Part shown: piece after piece, positions 14,158 through 24,100 of the stretch
Position numbering within the stretch: the stretch's first letter is position 1
Layout: every line of letters starts with the position of its first letter
Source: Anaerostipes butyraticus
GTDB taxonomy: Bacteria > Bacillota > Clostridia > Lachnospirales > Lachnospiraceae
DNA: 33,689 bases
Direction: 5' to 3'
NCBI RefSeq assembly: GCF_016586355.1
Contig: NZ_BLYI01000026.1
Location: 1-33,689, forward strand
Made by a program: the position numbers and the translations under genes
Notes under the pieces: generated by a model
Told to the model about the DNA's origin: nothing
What the model saw: only the letters and a program-made list of their open reading frames with translations
The model's database searches: none

Positions 14158-15720
14158 CTATAATAAAGGCGCTAAAATTCTCAACATACTTTGAGCCAGC
14201 CGCTTTGGCAGTGTGCCTTCACACATTTCTTTGGTAATGAGCTGGCTTTCTTCAAATGTCCGGAGCATATCCTCCTTCAGCTGCGGCAAAGCTTCACTTT
14301 TATACATAAACACACCATTTTCAAAATGAAGATACAGACTCCGAAAATCCATATTGATCGTTCCTACTGTCCCGATCTTATCATCACACAGGAAACATTT
14401 TGCATGAATAAAACCAGGCGTATACTGATAAATCCGGATTCCTGCATCCACCAGCTGACTATAGTAAGACTGCGTCAGCAAAAAGACCGCTTTCTTGTCC
14501 GGAATCGCCGGCGTAACAATTCTTACATCCACACCGCGTTTTGCCGCAAGACACAATGCTGTGATCATCTCATTATCAATGATCAGATACGGTGTATACA
14601 TATAGACATAATGAACCGCGGAATTAATAATATTCAGATATACATTCTCTCCTACAGTCTCCCGGTCCAGAGGGTTATCGGCATAAGGCTGGATATAGCC
14701 TTTTCCCTTAAAATCCGCCTGGTGATGTTTGTGCGGAAGGAACATGCCAAATCCTTCATCGGTCTTACGCATGGCATTCCACACCTGCAGAAACATTACT
14801 GTAAAATTCCATACAGCATCGCCCGTTACCTTAAGCCCTGCGTCTTTCCAATATCCAAACCTCTCGATCCGGTTAATATATTCATCCGCCAGATTCAGCC
14901 CGCCGGTATAAGCGGTATGTCCGTCCACTACGACAACTTTTCTGTGATCCCGGTTGTTCCATGCAGTGGAAATCAGCGGTTTGATCCGGTTAAAGGCCAC
15001 TGTCATAATCCCATACTTTTCCAGTTCTTTATAGTATTTATACGGCAGAAGATCAACACATCCTACGTCATCATACATAAAACGAACTTCCACTCCATCA
15101 TTGACGCGCTCTTTTAAGATTTCCAGAATTGTTTCCCACATATAACCTTGTGAAACAATAAAGAATTCCATAAAAATATAATGCTTTGCACTGCGCAGAG
15201 ATTCCAGAAGATCTCCAAACATCTCCTCTCCGGAAGCATAATACTTTGTATTGGAATTCTGATAAATCGGATATCCGCCGTATTTTTCTATATAAACTGC
15301 CTGCGTTGCAGCCTGGAAATCTGCCTTTTTCAAGTTCTCGATCACTTCATATTCCTGTCCCAGCAGAAAATCGGTTTCAGAAATCGATTCTTCCAGCGCC
15401 TTCCTCAGCTTTCTCGCCGGCTGCTTATTCCCCAGGACCAGATACGCAAATCCTCCAAACAAAGGGAAAATCAGAATCGGTATGGTCCATGCGAGCTTGT
15501 AGGCCGGGTTATCTTCTTTGTTTACCAGATAAATCACGACAATCAGGCTGAACAATTCCAGCAGCTTCTGCAGTATCTCGGAATTCTCACCTATGATTGC
15601 TACAATATAGGTCATCCAGACCACCTGAATCACGATCAGGAGAACTACCATGACCAGCCGCCGCTGAAGAAATTTTAAAATTTTTGAAATAACTTTTGCC
15701 AGATTTTTTGTTATTTTCAT
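14158..15720 (-). CDS. cls: Cardiolipin synthase (phospholipase D type)
   Basis: 520-residue membrane enzyme joining two phosphatidylglycerols into cardiolipin and glycerol. Two N-terminal membrane segments (about 20-40 and 48-68, followed by the PAYKLAWTIPILIFPLFGG helix region) precede two phospholipase D HKD motifs: H259-R-K-V-V-V-V-D and H439-A-K-C-F-L-C-D, each followed by GG or GT. Length fits the ClsA-like group (about 480-520). AAGGAGAG precedes the ATG. First gene of the cls-methyltransferase-hslO operon, behind a promoter at 15748-15776. Confidence 0.94.
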   Translation of the reverse strand: MKITKNLAKVISKILKFLQRRLVMVVLLIVIQVVWMTYIVAIIGENSEILQKLLELFSLIVVIYLVNKEDNPAYKLAWTIPILIFPLFGGFAYLVLGNKQPARKLRKALEESISETDFLLGQEYEVIENLKKADFQAATQAVYIEKYGGYPIYQNSNTKYYASGEEMFGDLLESLRSAKHYIFMEFFIVSQGYMWETILEILKERVNDGVEVRFMYDDVGCVDLLPYKYYKELEKYGIMTVAFNRIKPLISTAWNNRDHRKVVVVDGHTAYTGGLNLADEYINRIERFGYWKDAGLKVTGDAVWNFTVMFLQVWNAMRKTDEGFGMFLPHKHHQADFKGKGYIQPYADNPLDRETVGENVYLNIINSAVHYVYMYTPYLIIDNEMITALCLAAKRGVDVRIVTPAIPDKKAVFLLTQSYYSQLVDAGIRIYQYTPGFIHAKCFLCDDKIGTVGTINMDFRSLYLHFENGVFMYKSEALPQLKEDMLRTFEESQLITKEMCEGTLPKRLAQSMLRILAPLL

Positions 15721-15747
15721 GACTCTCTCCTTTACGTACTTCTTCCA

Positions 15748-15776
15748 ATCATAACATAAAGCCCGCAGTGAGTAAA
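15748..15776 (-). promoter_or_regulatory. Promoter of the cls operon
   Basis: On the minus strand TTTACT (15776-15771), 17 bases and TATGAT (15753-15748), about 27 bases before the cls start. Confidence 0.65.
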
Positions 15777-15789
15777 GCCAGATTTCCCG

Positions 15790-16347
15790 CTATTTCATAA
15801 ATTCCGACATCATACAGATTCCTGCCGCTCCGGCATCCAGAACCTGCTGATAATTATTCTCATGAATGCCTCCAATGCCGTATACCGGAATTCTGGCATT
15901 CTCCAGAACCTTTTTTAAAAAGCCCAGACCTCTGGGCGCCAGCCCTTTTTTGCAGTCTGTCTCAAAAATATGACCTGCAAACACAAAATCCGCTCCCAGC
16001 TCCTGGGCATGAAGGACTTCTTCCGGTTTGTGGATGGATGTGCTGACGGAATCAAAATCCCCCAGCGTATCAGCTTCTTTCAAAAATACAGAATAAGGAA
16101 GATGGATTTTTTTTACTCCCAGATTCCTGGCTGCTGATATAAAATTATGAATCGTCAGATCTGCTCCTGTTTTTTGGCAGATTTCCAGGCACCGGCCCGC
16201 CAGTTTTTCATATTCTTTTTCTGGCAGATCCTTCTCCCTCAGCACAATCGTCTTTAGTTCTTTCTGCGCCAGTTCTTCCATCACCTGCAGGAACGGCCGT
16301 GTGCATAAATTTCGATTGGTTACTGCTATGATTTGTTTTCCTTCCAT
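15790..16347 (-). CDS. Thiamine phosphate synthase / TenI-like protein
   Basis: 185-residue TIM-barrel protein of the ThiE/TenI family. Visible elements: IVLREKDLPEKEYEKLA (phosphate/pyrimidine side), LTIHN (position of the ThiE LTIND motif), KKIHLPYS (GVHLGQ position), SVSTSIHKPEEVLHAQELGADFVFAGHIFET and the phosphate-binding IPVYGIGGIHENN with AAGICMMS. Changes at the LIND and HLGQ positions make TenI-type activity or an altered enzyme as likely as true ThiE. The ATG at 16347 with GGAAGGAA upstream is preferred over an upstream frame running into thiF. It follows the thiF-like gene by 16 bases. No terminator follows. Confidence 0.82.
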   Translation of the reverse strand: MEGKQIIAVTNRNLCTRPFLQVMEELAQKELKTIVLREKDLPEKEYEKLAGRCLEICQKTGADLTIHNFISAARNLGVKKIHLPYSVFLKEADTLGDFDSVSTSIHKPEEVLHAQELGADFVFAGHIFETDCKKGLAPRGLGFLKKVLENARIPVYGIGGIHENNYQQVLDAGAAGICMMSEFMK

Positions 16348-16363
16348 ATATATTCCTTCCTTT

Positions 16364-16996
16364 CTACACGTCAGTTTCACCCAGGAGCAGCCGAACAGCC
16401 ATATTAGCTTCATGTCCCGCACAGATGGAGACCCGCGCAGCAGTCAGAGATTCTTCATCAGACACACCGTAGGTTTCATCTCCGCACAGATACAGCCGTT
16501 GCATCACTTTCCTTGTTTTGATCAGATTGGAACTATAGGCTCCTGCCATGCCGCTGCCGGAAATCACGACAGAATCCGGAAGCTGCTCCAGCACGGTATT
16601 CACCAGCATGGCTTTCTCTTCTGCTCCGTCAAATGCCTCACAGATAACCGGATATCCTTTGAAAATACTGGCTGCGTTTTCTCTGGTCACCTTCCCCTGA
16701 AAAAATTCCAGTTCGATCCATGGATTGATCTGACTGATCCTCTGTTTCATGGCCTCCGTTTTCGGCATTCCAATCTGATCGATCGTGTATGCCTGACGAT
16801 TCAGGTTCGAAACATCCACCTGATCAAAATCCACCAGCAGAAGCCTGCGGATTCCTGTCCTTGCCAGCATCAGGGCAATATGTGACCCAAGTCCGCCCAG
16901 ACCTGCCACGGCCACGCACCCTTCCCTTAATTTTTCTCTTACTTCTCTTGTCTGACGCTCTTCCAGAGCTTTCTCAAATTGTTCTTTCGTTATCAT
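16364..16996 (-). CDS. thiF: ThiF-family sulfur-carrier adenylyltransferase (short form)
   Basis: 210-residue E1-like enzyme that adenylates the C-terminus of a ThiS-type sulfur carrier. The ATP loop is VAGLGGLGSHIA (30-41), then LLLVDFDQVDVSNLNRQ (53-69) with the Asp and Arg of the family, and CEAFDGAEEKAML. It is short and lacks the paired zinc CxxC motifs of MoeB, as in the second ThiF subfamily of anaerobic Firmicutes. The ATG at 16996 with AAGGAGC upstream was chosen; the longer frame crosses the promoter and terminator. It heads a two-gene unit with the ThiE-like gene. thiS, thiG and thiH are not in the window. Confidence 0.87.
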   Translation of the reverse strand: MITKEQFEKALEERQTREVREKLREGCVAVAGLGGLGSHIALMLARTGIRRLLLVDFDQVDVSNLNRQAYTIDQIGMPKTEAMKQRISQINPWIELEFFQGKVTRENAASIFKGYPVICEAFDGAEEKAMLVNTVLEQLPDSVVISGSGMAGAYSSNLIKTRKVMQRLYLCGDETYGVSDEESLTAARVSICAGHEANMAVRLLLGETDV

Positions 16997-17023
16997 GCCA
17001 TGCTCCTTCCCGTTGTTATGGCT

Positions 17024-17032
17024 ATTATAACA
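17024..17032 (-). promoter_or_regulatory. Extended -10 promoter of the thiF-thiE pair
   Basis: On the minus strand TGTTATAAT (17032-17024): a perfect TATAAT with an extended TGn. The -35 (TTTTCC, 17 bases upstream) is poor and overlaps the SASP gene terminator tail. Confidence 0.6.
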
Positions 17033-17040
17033 GGAAGGCA

Positions 17041-17078
17041 GGAAAAGGAAAAGCCGGATATGCTTCCGCATACCCGGC
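17041..17078 (-). terminator. Terminator of the SASP-like gene
   Basis: On the minus strand GCCGGGTATGC (17078-17068) pairs with GCATATCCGGC (17063-17053), GGAA loop, followed by TTTTCCTTTTCC. It separates the SASP-like gene from thiF. Confidence 0.88.
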
Positions 17079-17084
17079 CTGATC

Positions 17085-17282
17085 TTATCTTTTGTTATTG
17101 TCCTTCATCTTTCGGTTCATCAGTCCGCCGATCTTCCCTGTCTCGCTGGCTGATAATGATTTCCATCCGTTCTTCATCAGACGGTCAGCCAGCCCCAGTT
17201 CCTTGGCAGTCTCAAATTTTAAGCGCTCCTTTTCGTCCATTTCATCAAATGATTTCTCGGTAAATTCTTTGTCCTTTGACAT
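17085..17282 (-). CDS. Alpha/beta-type small acid-soluble spore protein-like
   Basis: 65 residues. LKFETAKELGL (about 21-31) matches the SASP motif around the spore-protease site (KFEIASELG), and SASETGKIGGLMNRKMK (about 43-59) matches the second conserved block (SxxNGxVGGxMxxKM). These proteins coat and protect spore DNA. The N-terminal segment is charged and replaces the usual short Asn/Gln-rich lead, and the middle ADRLMKNGWKSL differs from family norms, so it is a divergent member. The Glu-Ile cleavage bond of the GPR protease site is Glu-Thr here. The ATG at 17282 has GGATATGGAAT in front. A candidate SigG-type promoter lies at 17327-17355. Confidence 0.75.
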   Translation of the reverse strand: MSKDKEFTEKSFDEMDEKERLKFETAKELGLADRLMKNGWKSLSASETGKIGGLMNRKMKDNNKR

Positions 17283-17326
17283 ATTCCATATCCTTTCTGC
17301 TCTGCTAAAACAATGGTTACCTGTCT

Positions 17327-17355
17327 TAGCATTCCCGAAAAAGGCCTAATCATTC
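17327..17355 (-). promoter_or_regulatory. Candidate SigG-type promoter of the SASP-like gene
   Basis: On the minus strand GAATG (17355-17351), 17 bases and AATGCTA (17333-17327). This fits a forespore SigG consensus (GHATR / CATNHTA) with one mismatch, and lies 45 bases before the ATG. By-eye call. Confidence 0.4.
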
Positions 17356-17516
17356 ATCTGCTGAATGACAATCGTTCCGTGATCACTTTCTTTTACCTGA
17401 ATCTTATCCTTGATTACGGAAATATTGGATGTACCTGCAATTAAAGTCGCTGCTAATGCAAATTGAAGACTCTTTTTCATCAATTCGTCAATCGTTATAT
17501 GATTCTTGTGTTCCAT
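17346..17516 (-). CDS. Small protein of unknown function (56 residues)
   Basis: Not recognised. MEHKNHITIDELMKKSLQFA leads into a short hydrophobic stretch (LAATLIAGTSNISVI) and a polar end (KIQVKESDHGTIVIQQMND). The hydrophobic part is short for a membrane anchor. AAGGAGTGATACC lies 11 bases before the ATG at 17516; the open frame to 17600 lacks a ribosome site and runs into the addA end. It sits between addA and the SASP-like gene on the same strand, with a weak extended -10 (TGGTAAGAT, 17545-17553). Its end may carry the -35 of the SASP gene. Confidence 0.6.
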   Translation of the reverse strand: MEHKNHITIDELMKKSLQFALAATLIAGTSNISVIKDKIQVKESDHGTIVIQQMND

Positions 17517-17544
17517 GTAGGTATCACTCCTTTCTGATGGTTTT

Positions 17545-17553
17545 ATCTTACCA
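17545..17553 (-). promoter_or_regulatory. Candidate extended -10 promoter of the 56-residue protein gene
   Basis: On the minus strand TGGTAAGAT (17553-17545). A TACACA lies 16 bases upstream of the hexamer as a weak -35. About 28 bases before the ATG. Confidence 0.4.
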
Positions 17554-17612
17554 GAAATTTGTGACTTGTGTATGTTTTGTTCCTTAAAAATATATGACAA
17601 ATTGTTAAATCT

Positions 17613-20600
17613 TTATAAAACCAGCGCTTCCTTCAGAAATACTGAGTAAATATAACATTCTTTTACCTTTTTCCCCGTCATCTGTTCTAAGGCTCTGCGG
17701 TAATAGTCAAGCTGGACTTTATACCGTCTGACAAGAATAGAGCTGTCCTGATCCTTGATCCGGTCTGTCTTATAGTCTACCAGAACAAGTCCGTCCTCCT
17801 CCTCAAAATACAAATCGATGATTCCCTGAACGACAACATAAGAACTGCTTTCCTCATCCTCTGACATTTCTGAAAACGGAACGCCCATCACAAACTGCTT
17901 TTCTTTCCAGACTTTTTTTTGGGACGCAGCCTTACGCACTCTTTTTCCAAGATCTGATTCCAGAAATGCCAGAATATCCTTTCGCCATATCACTTTGTCA
18001 TACTCTTCGCCAATCGCCCCCTGGCTGATCCAGAGGCGGATCTGTTCATCCAGCTCGCCATAAGAATAGGTCCTGCCCAGATCCAGAAGTTCAAATACTT
18101 TGTGAACCGCAGTTCCCCGTGAAACCGCAGAAATTTTCTTTTCCTGACTGATAAACTTCGGAATTCTTTTTTCCGGTTCCCGTGCAGGAAACATAGTTTC
18201 CTCTTCTTCGTCTGCTGTCTGGCTCATCCTCTTAATCTCTGAAACCGAATACTTAAGCTGTCCTCTCGTTTCCGCCTGATTTACATACTGATAGGCAAAT
18301 GTTTCTCTAAGCCGCCGTATTTCTTCCTGCCGGCTTTCTTCTTCTCCTGCAATTCTGGCAAGAAAAATCTGTTTGTCCAGCTGGCACTCTATTTCTTCTT
18401 TCTCCTGCTGCCAGGCAAAATCTTCCAGATGATAGATCTGCAGCTGAAAATCTTCTGTCGGAACATGCACAAGCGCTTTGCTGATCCAGTCATAATAAGA
18501 ATTTGATTCCAACAGATCAATATAAGATATCTCTTTTTTCCGGTTCCAGTCAATTTCCTTTGTCTTAATTCCGGTCAGGATCAGTTTCTCTTTTGCTCTG
18601 GTCATGGCTACATATAGAACTCTCAGTTCTTCTCCAAGAGCTTCTTTTTTCATCTGACGGCAGATCATACTTTTCAAAATCGTCGTCCTTCGGATCCGGT
18701 GCACCGGATCGATCATATCCGCGCCGACAAAATAATCCGGATGGAAAATTATTTTTCCACTGCTGTCCTGCTGATTAAATCTCTTGTGAAGATTCGATAC
18801 AAATACAACAGGATATTCCAGTCCCTTGCTTTTATGAATGCTGGATATCCGCACCAGATCCTGATCTTCTCCCAGAACACTGGCTTCTCCAAAATCCATA
18901 TTATATTCCCTGCGCTGTTTCATATACCGTACAAAATGGAACAAACCCTTTACCTGATTGTTTTCAAACGCTTTCGCCTGTTCAATCAGCATTAAAATAT
19001 TTCCCTGACGTTTCTTTCCCTGCGGCATGGAGCCGGCATAGTAAAAATAACCGCTTTCATCCAGGGCAAGCCATATCAGTTCATTTAACGGAAGACAGGT
19101 CTTCTCCTCTCTTAAATGTTCAAGATAGTTTAATGCCTTTTTGGCCAGCGGCATCTGATCCTGAACCGCGGTCAGACAGCCATATAAATGTTCCGATTTT
19201 CCTTTAATCTTCAGCCATCCCAGATCTTCTTCTGTCATTCCGATGATCGGGGAACGAAGAACCGCCGCCAGATCAATATCCTGATACATATTGTCTACAA
19301 CAGATAAAAGGCTTAACAGCGTTCGGATCTCTACCGTATCAAAATATCCGGTCTGATTGTCACAGAAAGCCGGAATTCCCGCGTCCATCAGTTCTTTCTG
19401 AAATACTTCCGCCTTTCCTTTCATGGACCGCAGCAAGATTACAATGTCCTTATAGCAGACATTCCTTAAAACCCGGTTTCCCTGTTCATCTTCTCCCGTC
19501 ACCATCAAAGGATCCTCTCCATCTACCATTTCCTTTATTTTTCCGGCAATCATCCGGGCCTCCAGCGCCAGCGCGTTTTCTTCCGACTGACTGACCTCTT
19601 CCTGATCGATCAGCAGAATTTCTGCGGTCATACCGCTGCTTTCCGGGAATTCCATAGTCGGAACCAGCGCTGCTTCTTTTGTATACTCAATATTCCCCAA
19701 AGACTCGTGCATGATCTGATAAAAAATATCATTAGTAAACTGCAGCACTTCTCTTCGACTCCTGAAATTGTTGCGGAGTTCGATCAGCTGATATTCTTTT
19801 TCCGGACCCTGATACCGGTGATATTTCTCCAGGAACAATTCCGGTCTTGCCAGACGGAAACTGTAAATGCTTTGTTTCACATCTCCCACCATAAACATAT
19901 TATGTCCGTCTTCCGCTTCCCTGGACACACTGCGCAGAATCGCATCCTGAATAAAATTGCTGTCCTGATACTCATCAATGTAAATTTCTTCAAAATCCAT
20001 GGATTTCTCCAAAGCAATCTGGCTTGGCACCGGATTATCATTCTCATCCCAGTGATCGATCAGAAGCCTCAGGGCAAAATGTTCCATATCATCATAGTCC
20101 ATAAGATTTTCTCTTATTTTTCTCTGAGAATATCGTTCCATGAATTCTTCTGTCAGTCCGATCAGCGCTTCCAGCGGGCGTCTTACGATTTTCAGTTCTC
20201 TCAGGATATCTCCCATACTGAGATAAAAATAAGCGCCTCTCATCTCTTCAACCAGATTATACGCATGATCCCTCATCCCTTTGCATCGTTCCTGAAGTTT
20301 TGGATCGATCACATCTGTTTTCTTTCTGCGTCCATTCAGCCTTGGTTTTTCAAATGTCTCAAACAGCTGACAGCATTCTCCAAATGACTCTGCTTCCGCA
20401 AATCCATTTAATATTTCTTCATCCTGTTTTAACTGTTTCAGATAAAAATATGGTCCTCCTTCTGCCTCAGCTGTTTCCAGGGCTTCCTTCAGAATGGCAA
20501 GGGCGTTCTCAAAAATTCCAGATGCATCCTTCCAGATCATCTTCACCATAGGAGACTTTTCCAGATCCTCCAAGGTTTCTACCTGAAGATTCTCCCTGGC

Positions 20601-21176
20601 ATCCTGAAGCCATGCTTCCGGCTGTACATGACTTCTCGCTTTCTCATAAAGATTTAAGATATACTGACCCAGTTCTTTGTCATTCCGGCCCGGAGAATAA
20701 GATTCTACCAGCTCGATAAACTCCGGATCCCTTTTTTCATACGCTTCTTCCAGGATTTCATCCAGTATCTGCTCTCTCATGAGCGATAGCTGACCTTCCT
20801 CGCCCGGAGCGATATTGGGATCGATCCCCAGAACATAAAAATAATCACGAATCAGACTCATACAGAAACTATGGATAGTTGTGATCTGAGTTTTATGAAT
20901 CAGAGAAAGCTGACGGACAAAATGCTGATTCTGCGGGGATTCCTGTACCTTTTTATCCAGAGCCGCCGCAATTCTTTCTCTCATTTCTCCTGCCGCCGCT
21001 TTGGTAAACGTCACCACCAGAAGCCGGTCCACATCCAGAGGATGCTCCTCATCTGTTATTTTTTGTATGATTCGTTCCACCAGGACCGCTGTTTTCCCAG
21101 AACCCGCTGCCGCAGATACCAGGATATCCGCGTCTCTCTGATCAATGACTTTTTGCTGTTCCTTCGTCCAAGGCAT
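17613..21176 (-). CDS. addA: ATP-dependent helicase/nuclease subunit A (AddA)
   Basis: 1187 residues, the UvrD-like helicase and nuclease subunit of AddAB, which resects double-strand breaks for RecA. The Q-motif PWTKEQQKVI (2-11) and Walker A AAAGSGKT (22-29) open the protein; TTIHSFCMSLIRDYF is motif Ia; YIDEYQDSN is Walker B (motif II); VGDVKQSIYSFRLARPELF is motif III; HKSKGLEYPVVF is motif V; LRVLYVAMTRAKEKLIL is motif VI. The C-terminal RecB-type nuclease has GIIDLYFEE and LVDYKTDR with D1134 and K1136. GGAGGAGGG precedes the ATG. The first 35 bases overlap the end of addB. Confidence 0.97.
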   Translation of the reverse strand: MPWTKEQQKVIDQRDADILVSAAAGSGKTAVLVERIIQKITDEEHPLDVDRLLVVTFTKAAAGEMRERIAAALDKKVQESPQNQHFVRQLSLIHKTQITTIHSFCMSLIRDYFYVLGIDPNIAPGEEGQLSLMREQILDEILEEAYEKRDPEFIELVESYSPGRNDKELGQYILNLYEKARSHVQPEAWLQDARENLQVETLEDLEKSPMVKMIWKDASGIFENALAILKEALETAEAEGGPYFYLKQLKQDEEILNGFAEAESFGECCQLFETFEKPRLNGRRKKTDVIDPKLQERCKGMRDHAYNLVEEMRGAYFYLSMGDILRELKIVRRPLEALIGLTEEFMERYSQRKIRENLMDYDDMEHFALRLLIDHWDENDNPVPSQIALEKSMDFEEIYIDEYQDSNFIQDAILRSVSREAEDGHNMFMVGDVKQSIYSFRLARPELFLEKYHRYQGPEKEYQLIELRNNFRSRREVLQFTNDIFYQIMHESLGNIEYTKEAALVPTMEFPESSGMTAEILLIDQEEVSQSEENALALEARMIAGKIKEMVDGEDPLMVTGEDEQGNRVLRNVCYKDIVILLRSMKGKAEVFQKELMDAGIPAFCDNQTGYFDTVEIRTLLSLLSVVDNMYQDIDLAAVLRSPIIGMTEEDLGWLKIKGKSEHLYGCLTAVQDQMPLAKKALNYLEHLREEKTCLPLNELIWLALDESGYFYYAGSMPQGKKRQGNILMLIEQAKAFENNQVKGLFHFVRYMKQRREYNMDFGEASVLGEDQDLVRISSIHKSKGLEYPVVFVSNLHKRFNQQDSSGKIIFHPDYFVGADMIDPVHRIRRTTILKSMICRQMKKEALGEELRVLYVAMTRAKEKLILTGIKTKEIDWNRKKEISYIDLLESNSYYDWISKALVHVPTEDFQLQIYHLEDFAWQQEKEEIECQLDKQIFLARIAGEEESRQEEIRRLRETFAYQYVNQAETRGQLKYSVSEIKRMSQTADEEEETMFPAREPEKRIPKFISQEKKISAVSRGTAVHKVFELLDLGRTYSYGELDEQIRLWISQGAIGEEYDKVIWRKDILAFLESDLGKRVRKAASQKKVWKEKQFVMGVPFSEMSEDEESSSYVVVQGIIDLYFEEEDGLVLVDYKTDRIKDQDSSILVRRYKVQLDYYRRALEQMTGKKVKECYIYSVFLKEALVL

Positions 21177-24100
21177 GTTTTCCCTCCTCCAATGATATGC
21201 TTTTGATCCTTTTTACCGGGTCGACTCCGTTTTCATATGCGCATATATGACGGAAACTGCAGTAATTACACGGCATCCCATTTTGGTACTCATAAGGGCG
21301 GATGGATATATCTCCCTTCATCAGCGCGTTGCCCAGCTCTATGATCTTCTCTTCCACCATCGTTCCAAGCTTCAGCATCTGACTGGTATCCATAATGGAA
21401 GAACGCTTGTCCAATCCCTTTGTTGTTACGGCCACAGGCATCGAAAGAATTCCCTCTTTCCCTGAATGCTCCATTTTTGAAATCAGATCAAAATCACTGT
21501 TTGCCACCCCGCTCATCTTCATTTCCTTCAAAAGTTCTGTCTCTGCATCATCCTGTTTTTTCTTTTTATCTTTCACAATCGGATCGTTTATATGAAAATA
21601 AAACATCCCGGCCGGAAGCACTCGTTTTTCTCCCTTTTTCTCATACAGTTCCAGCATGGCGTTCATATAGATGATCAGCTGCATCTGAAGTCCATGAAAA
21701 ACTTTCGCAAAATCAAATTTTACATCTCCCGATTTATAGTCAATGATTCGGATGTATTTATTTTCCTCATCTTCTATACTGTCCATCCGGTCCACGACGC
21801 CGGAAAATACCATTTTCTCTCCGTTCTCCAGAGAAAAGTTCATAGATTTCAGCTGATTTTCTTCGGAAAACGCAATTTCATACTCTTCCGGAGTAAAATC
21901 TCCTCTCCGGATATACTGTTCCATGGCCCATACAGCCCGTCTGGAAATCCTCTTCATCCGATCCATCAGATAATGATTTCTGCTGCTGCTTTCCAGTATC
22001 TCCTGCTGGACTTCGGAAACCGCCTCTTCCACCGTCTGGTCTACAAAAGAATCCCTGGATTCGTCATCAGTGAACTTCCAGTCTGTACGTTTTCCGACCA
22101 GTTCCATGGTCTTATGGAAGACCTGCCCCATGTCCATGGGAAGAAGCTGATGTTCCATCCGTTCTTTCAGCTTCAGGCCATATTTCATAAAATGAGAAAA
22201 CGCACAGCCGGCAAACTGTTCCATCCTTGTTACGCTCCCCCGCAGAGTATCTCCATATAGTTCCTTCACTAAATCTCTGCTGATCGGAGAAGCCTGATTT
22301 TGGTAAAATTTCCCGTCAATGCATCTGGCCGCCGGTAAATATCCTTCCAGTCCATAAAAAAGAACCGCCAGCTGCCGCCATTGTTCTTCACTAAGCGTTT
22401 CTTCTTCCAAAAGAGAAACCACCTGATTCATAGCCGCTTCCGGTGTATATCCCTGTATCTCAAGATCCTTTTCTTCCCGGATTTTTAACTCTGGAAAAAC
22501 AGACCGGATCCGTTCCAGAAAATAAGAAGGCTTCTGGTTGTCTCCGGACGCCGTCATCACACTGTAGGATACATACAGCTTATCTTCCGGTTTTGCGCTT
22601 GTAAGATAAAGATAAAACTGTTCCATATAGGACGCTGCCTTGGCAGTCGGCGCCATCACAATTCCTTCTTCTTCCAGCATTTCCTTCTGGGAATCACTGA
22701 TCACATTCCCTTTCGGATTCTGTTTCGGTATGACATTGTCACTGACTCCTGCGAAAAAGAGTACTTTAACTCCTTCCGTCCTGGTCCTTTCCATATCTCC
22801 GATCACTACCTGATCCAGACTTGGAGGTATGACTCCCATGGTCATCTCTTCCATTCCTGTTTCCAGAACGCTTAAAAAATCATCATAGGACAATTTTTCT
22901 TCTCCAAGAATATCCGCCATCTGCTCCATCAGATCCAAAACCTGTCCATAAACTCTGCCATAAGTTTTTGCCTGGGCCGGATCACCTGCTTCCTCAAATT
23001 TCTGCTTCTTATCTTCCATTTTCTGTTCAATGTTCAGACGCTCTAAAAACTCATAAAGACAGGTCAGTTTCCCAAGCACGGTCTCTCCCCTCTTTTTCAG
23101 TCCTTCTTTCAGCGGGCGTATCTCATCCATAAAACGGATTCTCAGCGGCTCGATCCGTTCCTGTTCTTCTTTTGAAAAAATTTCCGTCTCAAAAGGCCGG
23201 TTCCACCGGCTGTATCCCCGAATCCCCATGGCAATCACATAGTTCTCCAGCAGGTCCGCCTCTTCCTGATTCAGACAGGAAAATCCCGATTTCAGATACC
23301 GGAAGACCATATCATAGGAAAAATCCTTCTGTATCATTTTAAGGGCCGAAAGAATCGTCTCAATGCACGGATTATTCTTCAATTTGCGGTTCGCGTCCAC
23401 AAAATACGGAATGTGAAAATCCTGAAAGCTCCGTTCCAGTTCACTTCCATAACTTTCCAGATCCGCCGTCAGCACAACGATACCTTTATACTGATATCCA
23501 TGCTTTCTGACCAGAGTCTCGATCCGGCCCGCTATGATCTGACTTTCCGTCCGCGGATTCATTGCCTGAAACACACAGATATCCTGGCATTCTCCTTTCC
23601 AGGCTCGGTATGGATACCGGAACAGATTCCGTTCCAGATGTCTCAGCTGTGCAGATCCTCTGTCATCCGGTCTGCAGAAAATATCTTTTTCCACCTTTAC
23701 TCCCAGTTCCATGGCATCCCGCATCAAAATCATCCGCTCTTTTTTCGGCAGGGCAAACAATTCATATTCTCTATACTCTTTTGAAACTGCCGCCTCATCC
23801 ACTGTCATGGAAATAAAGACTTTCTGCCCGATTTTCATCAGCTTCTGAATGACCTTTCTCTGAATTGGAGTAAATCCGGTAAACCCATCCAGATAAAAGA
23901 CCGCATTCTTTAGTTTCCGGGATTCTTCCATCTTCCCTGCCAGAACATCCAGAAGCTGCTCTGATATCAGATATCTCTCCTGGATATAATCTTCAAATTC
24001 TGTCATAACCAGAAGAATATCATCCATCTTTGCCCTCAAGGCAGGATGCTTCATATGTTCAGCGGCGTCTTCCAGATCCTTTCTGGAAACATCATACTGA

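Noticed and set aside
14191-15117. 308-codon plus-strand frame inside the cardiolipin synthase gene
   Set aside because: Antisense to a clear gene with two HKD motifs; no ribosome site and no family-like sequence.
19707-20387. 226-codon plus-strand frame inside addA
   Set aside because: Antisense shadow of conserved AddA helicase sequence; His/Phe/Ile-rich composition as expected from reverse reading.
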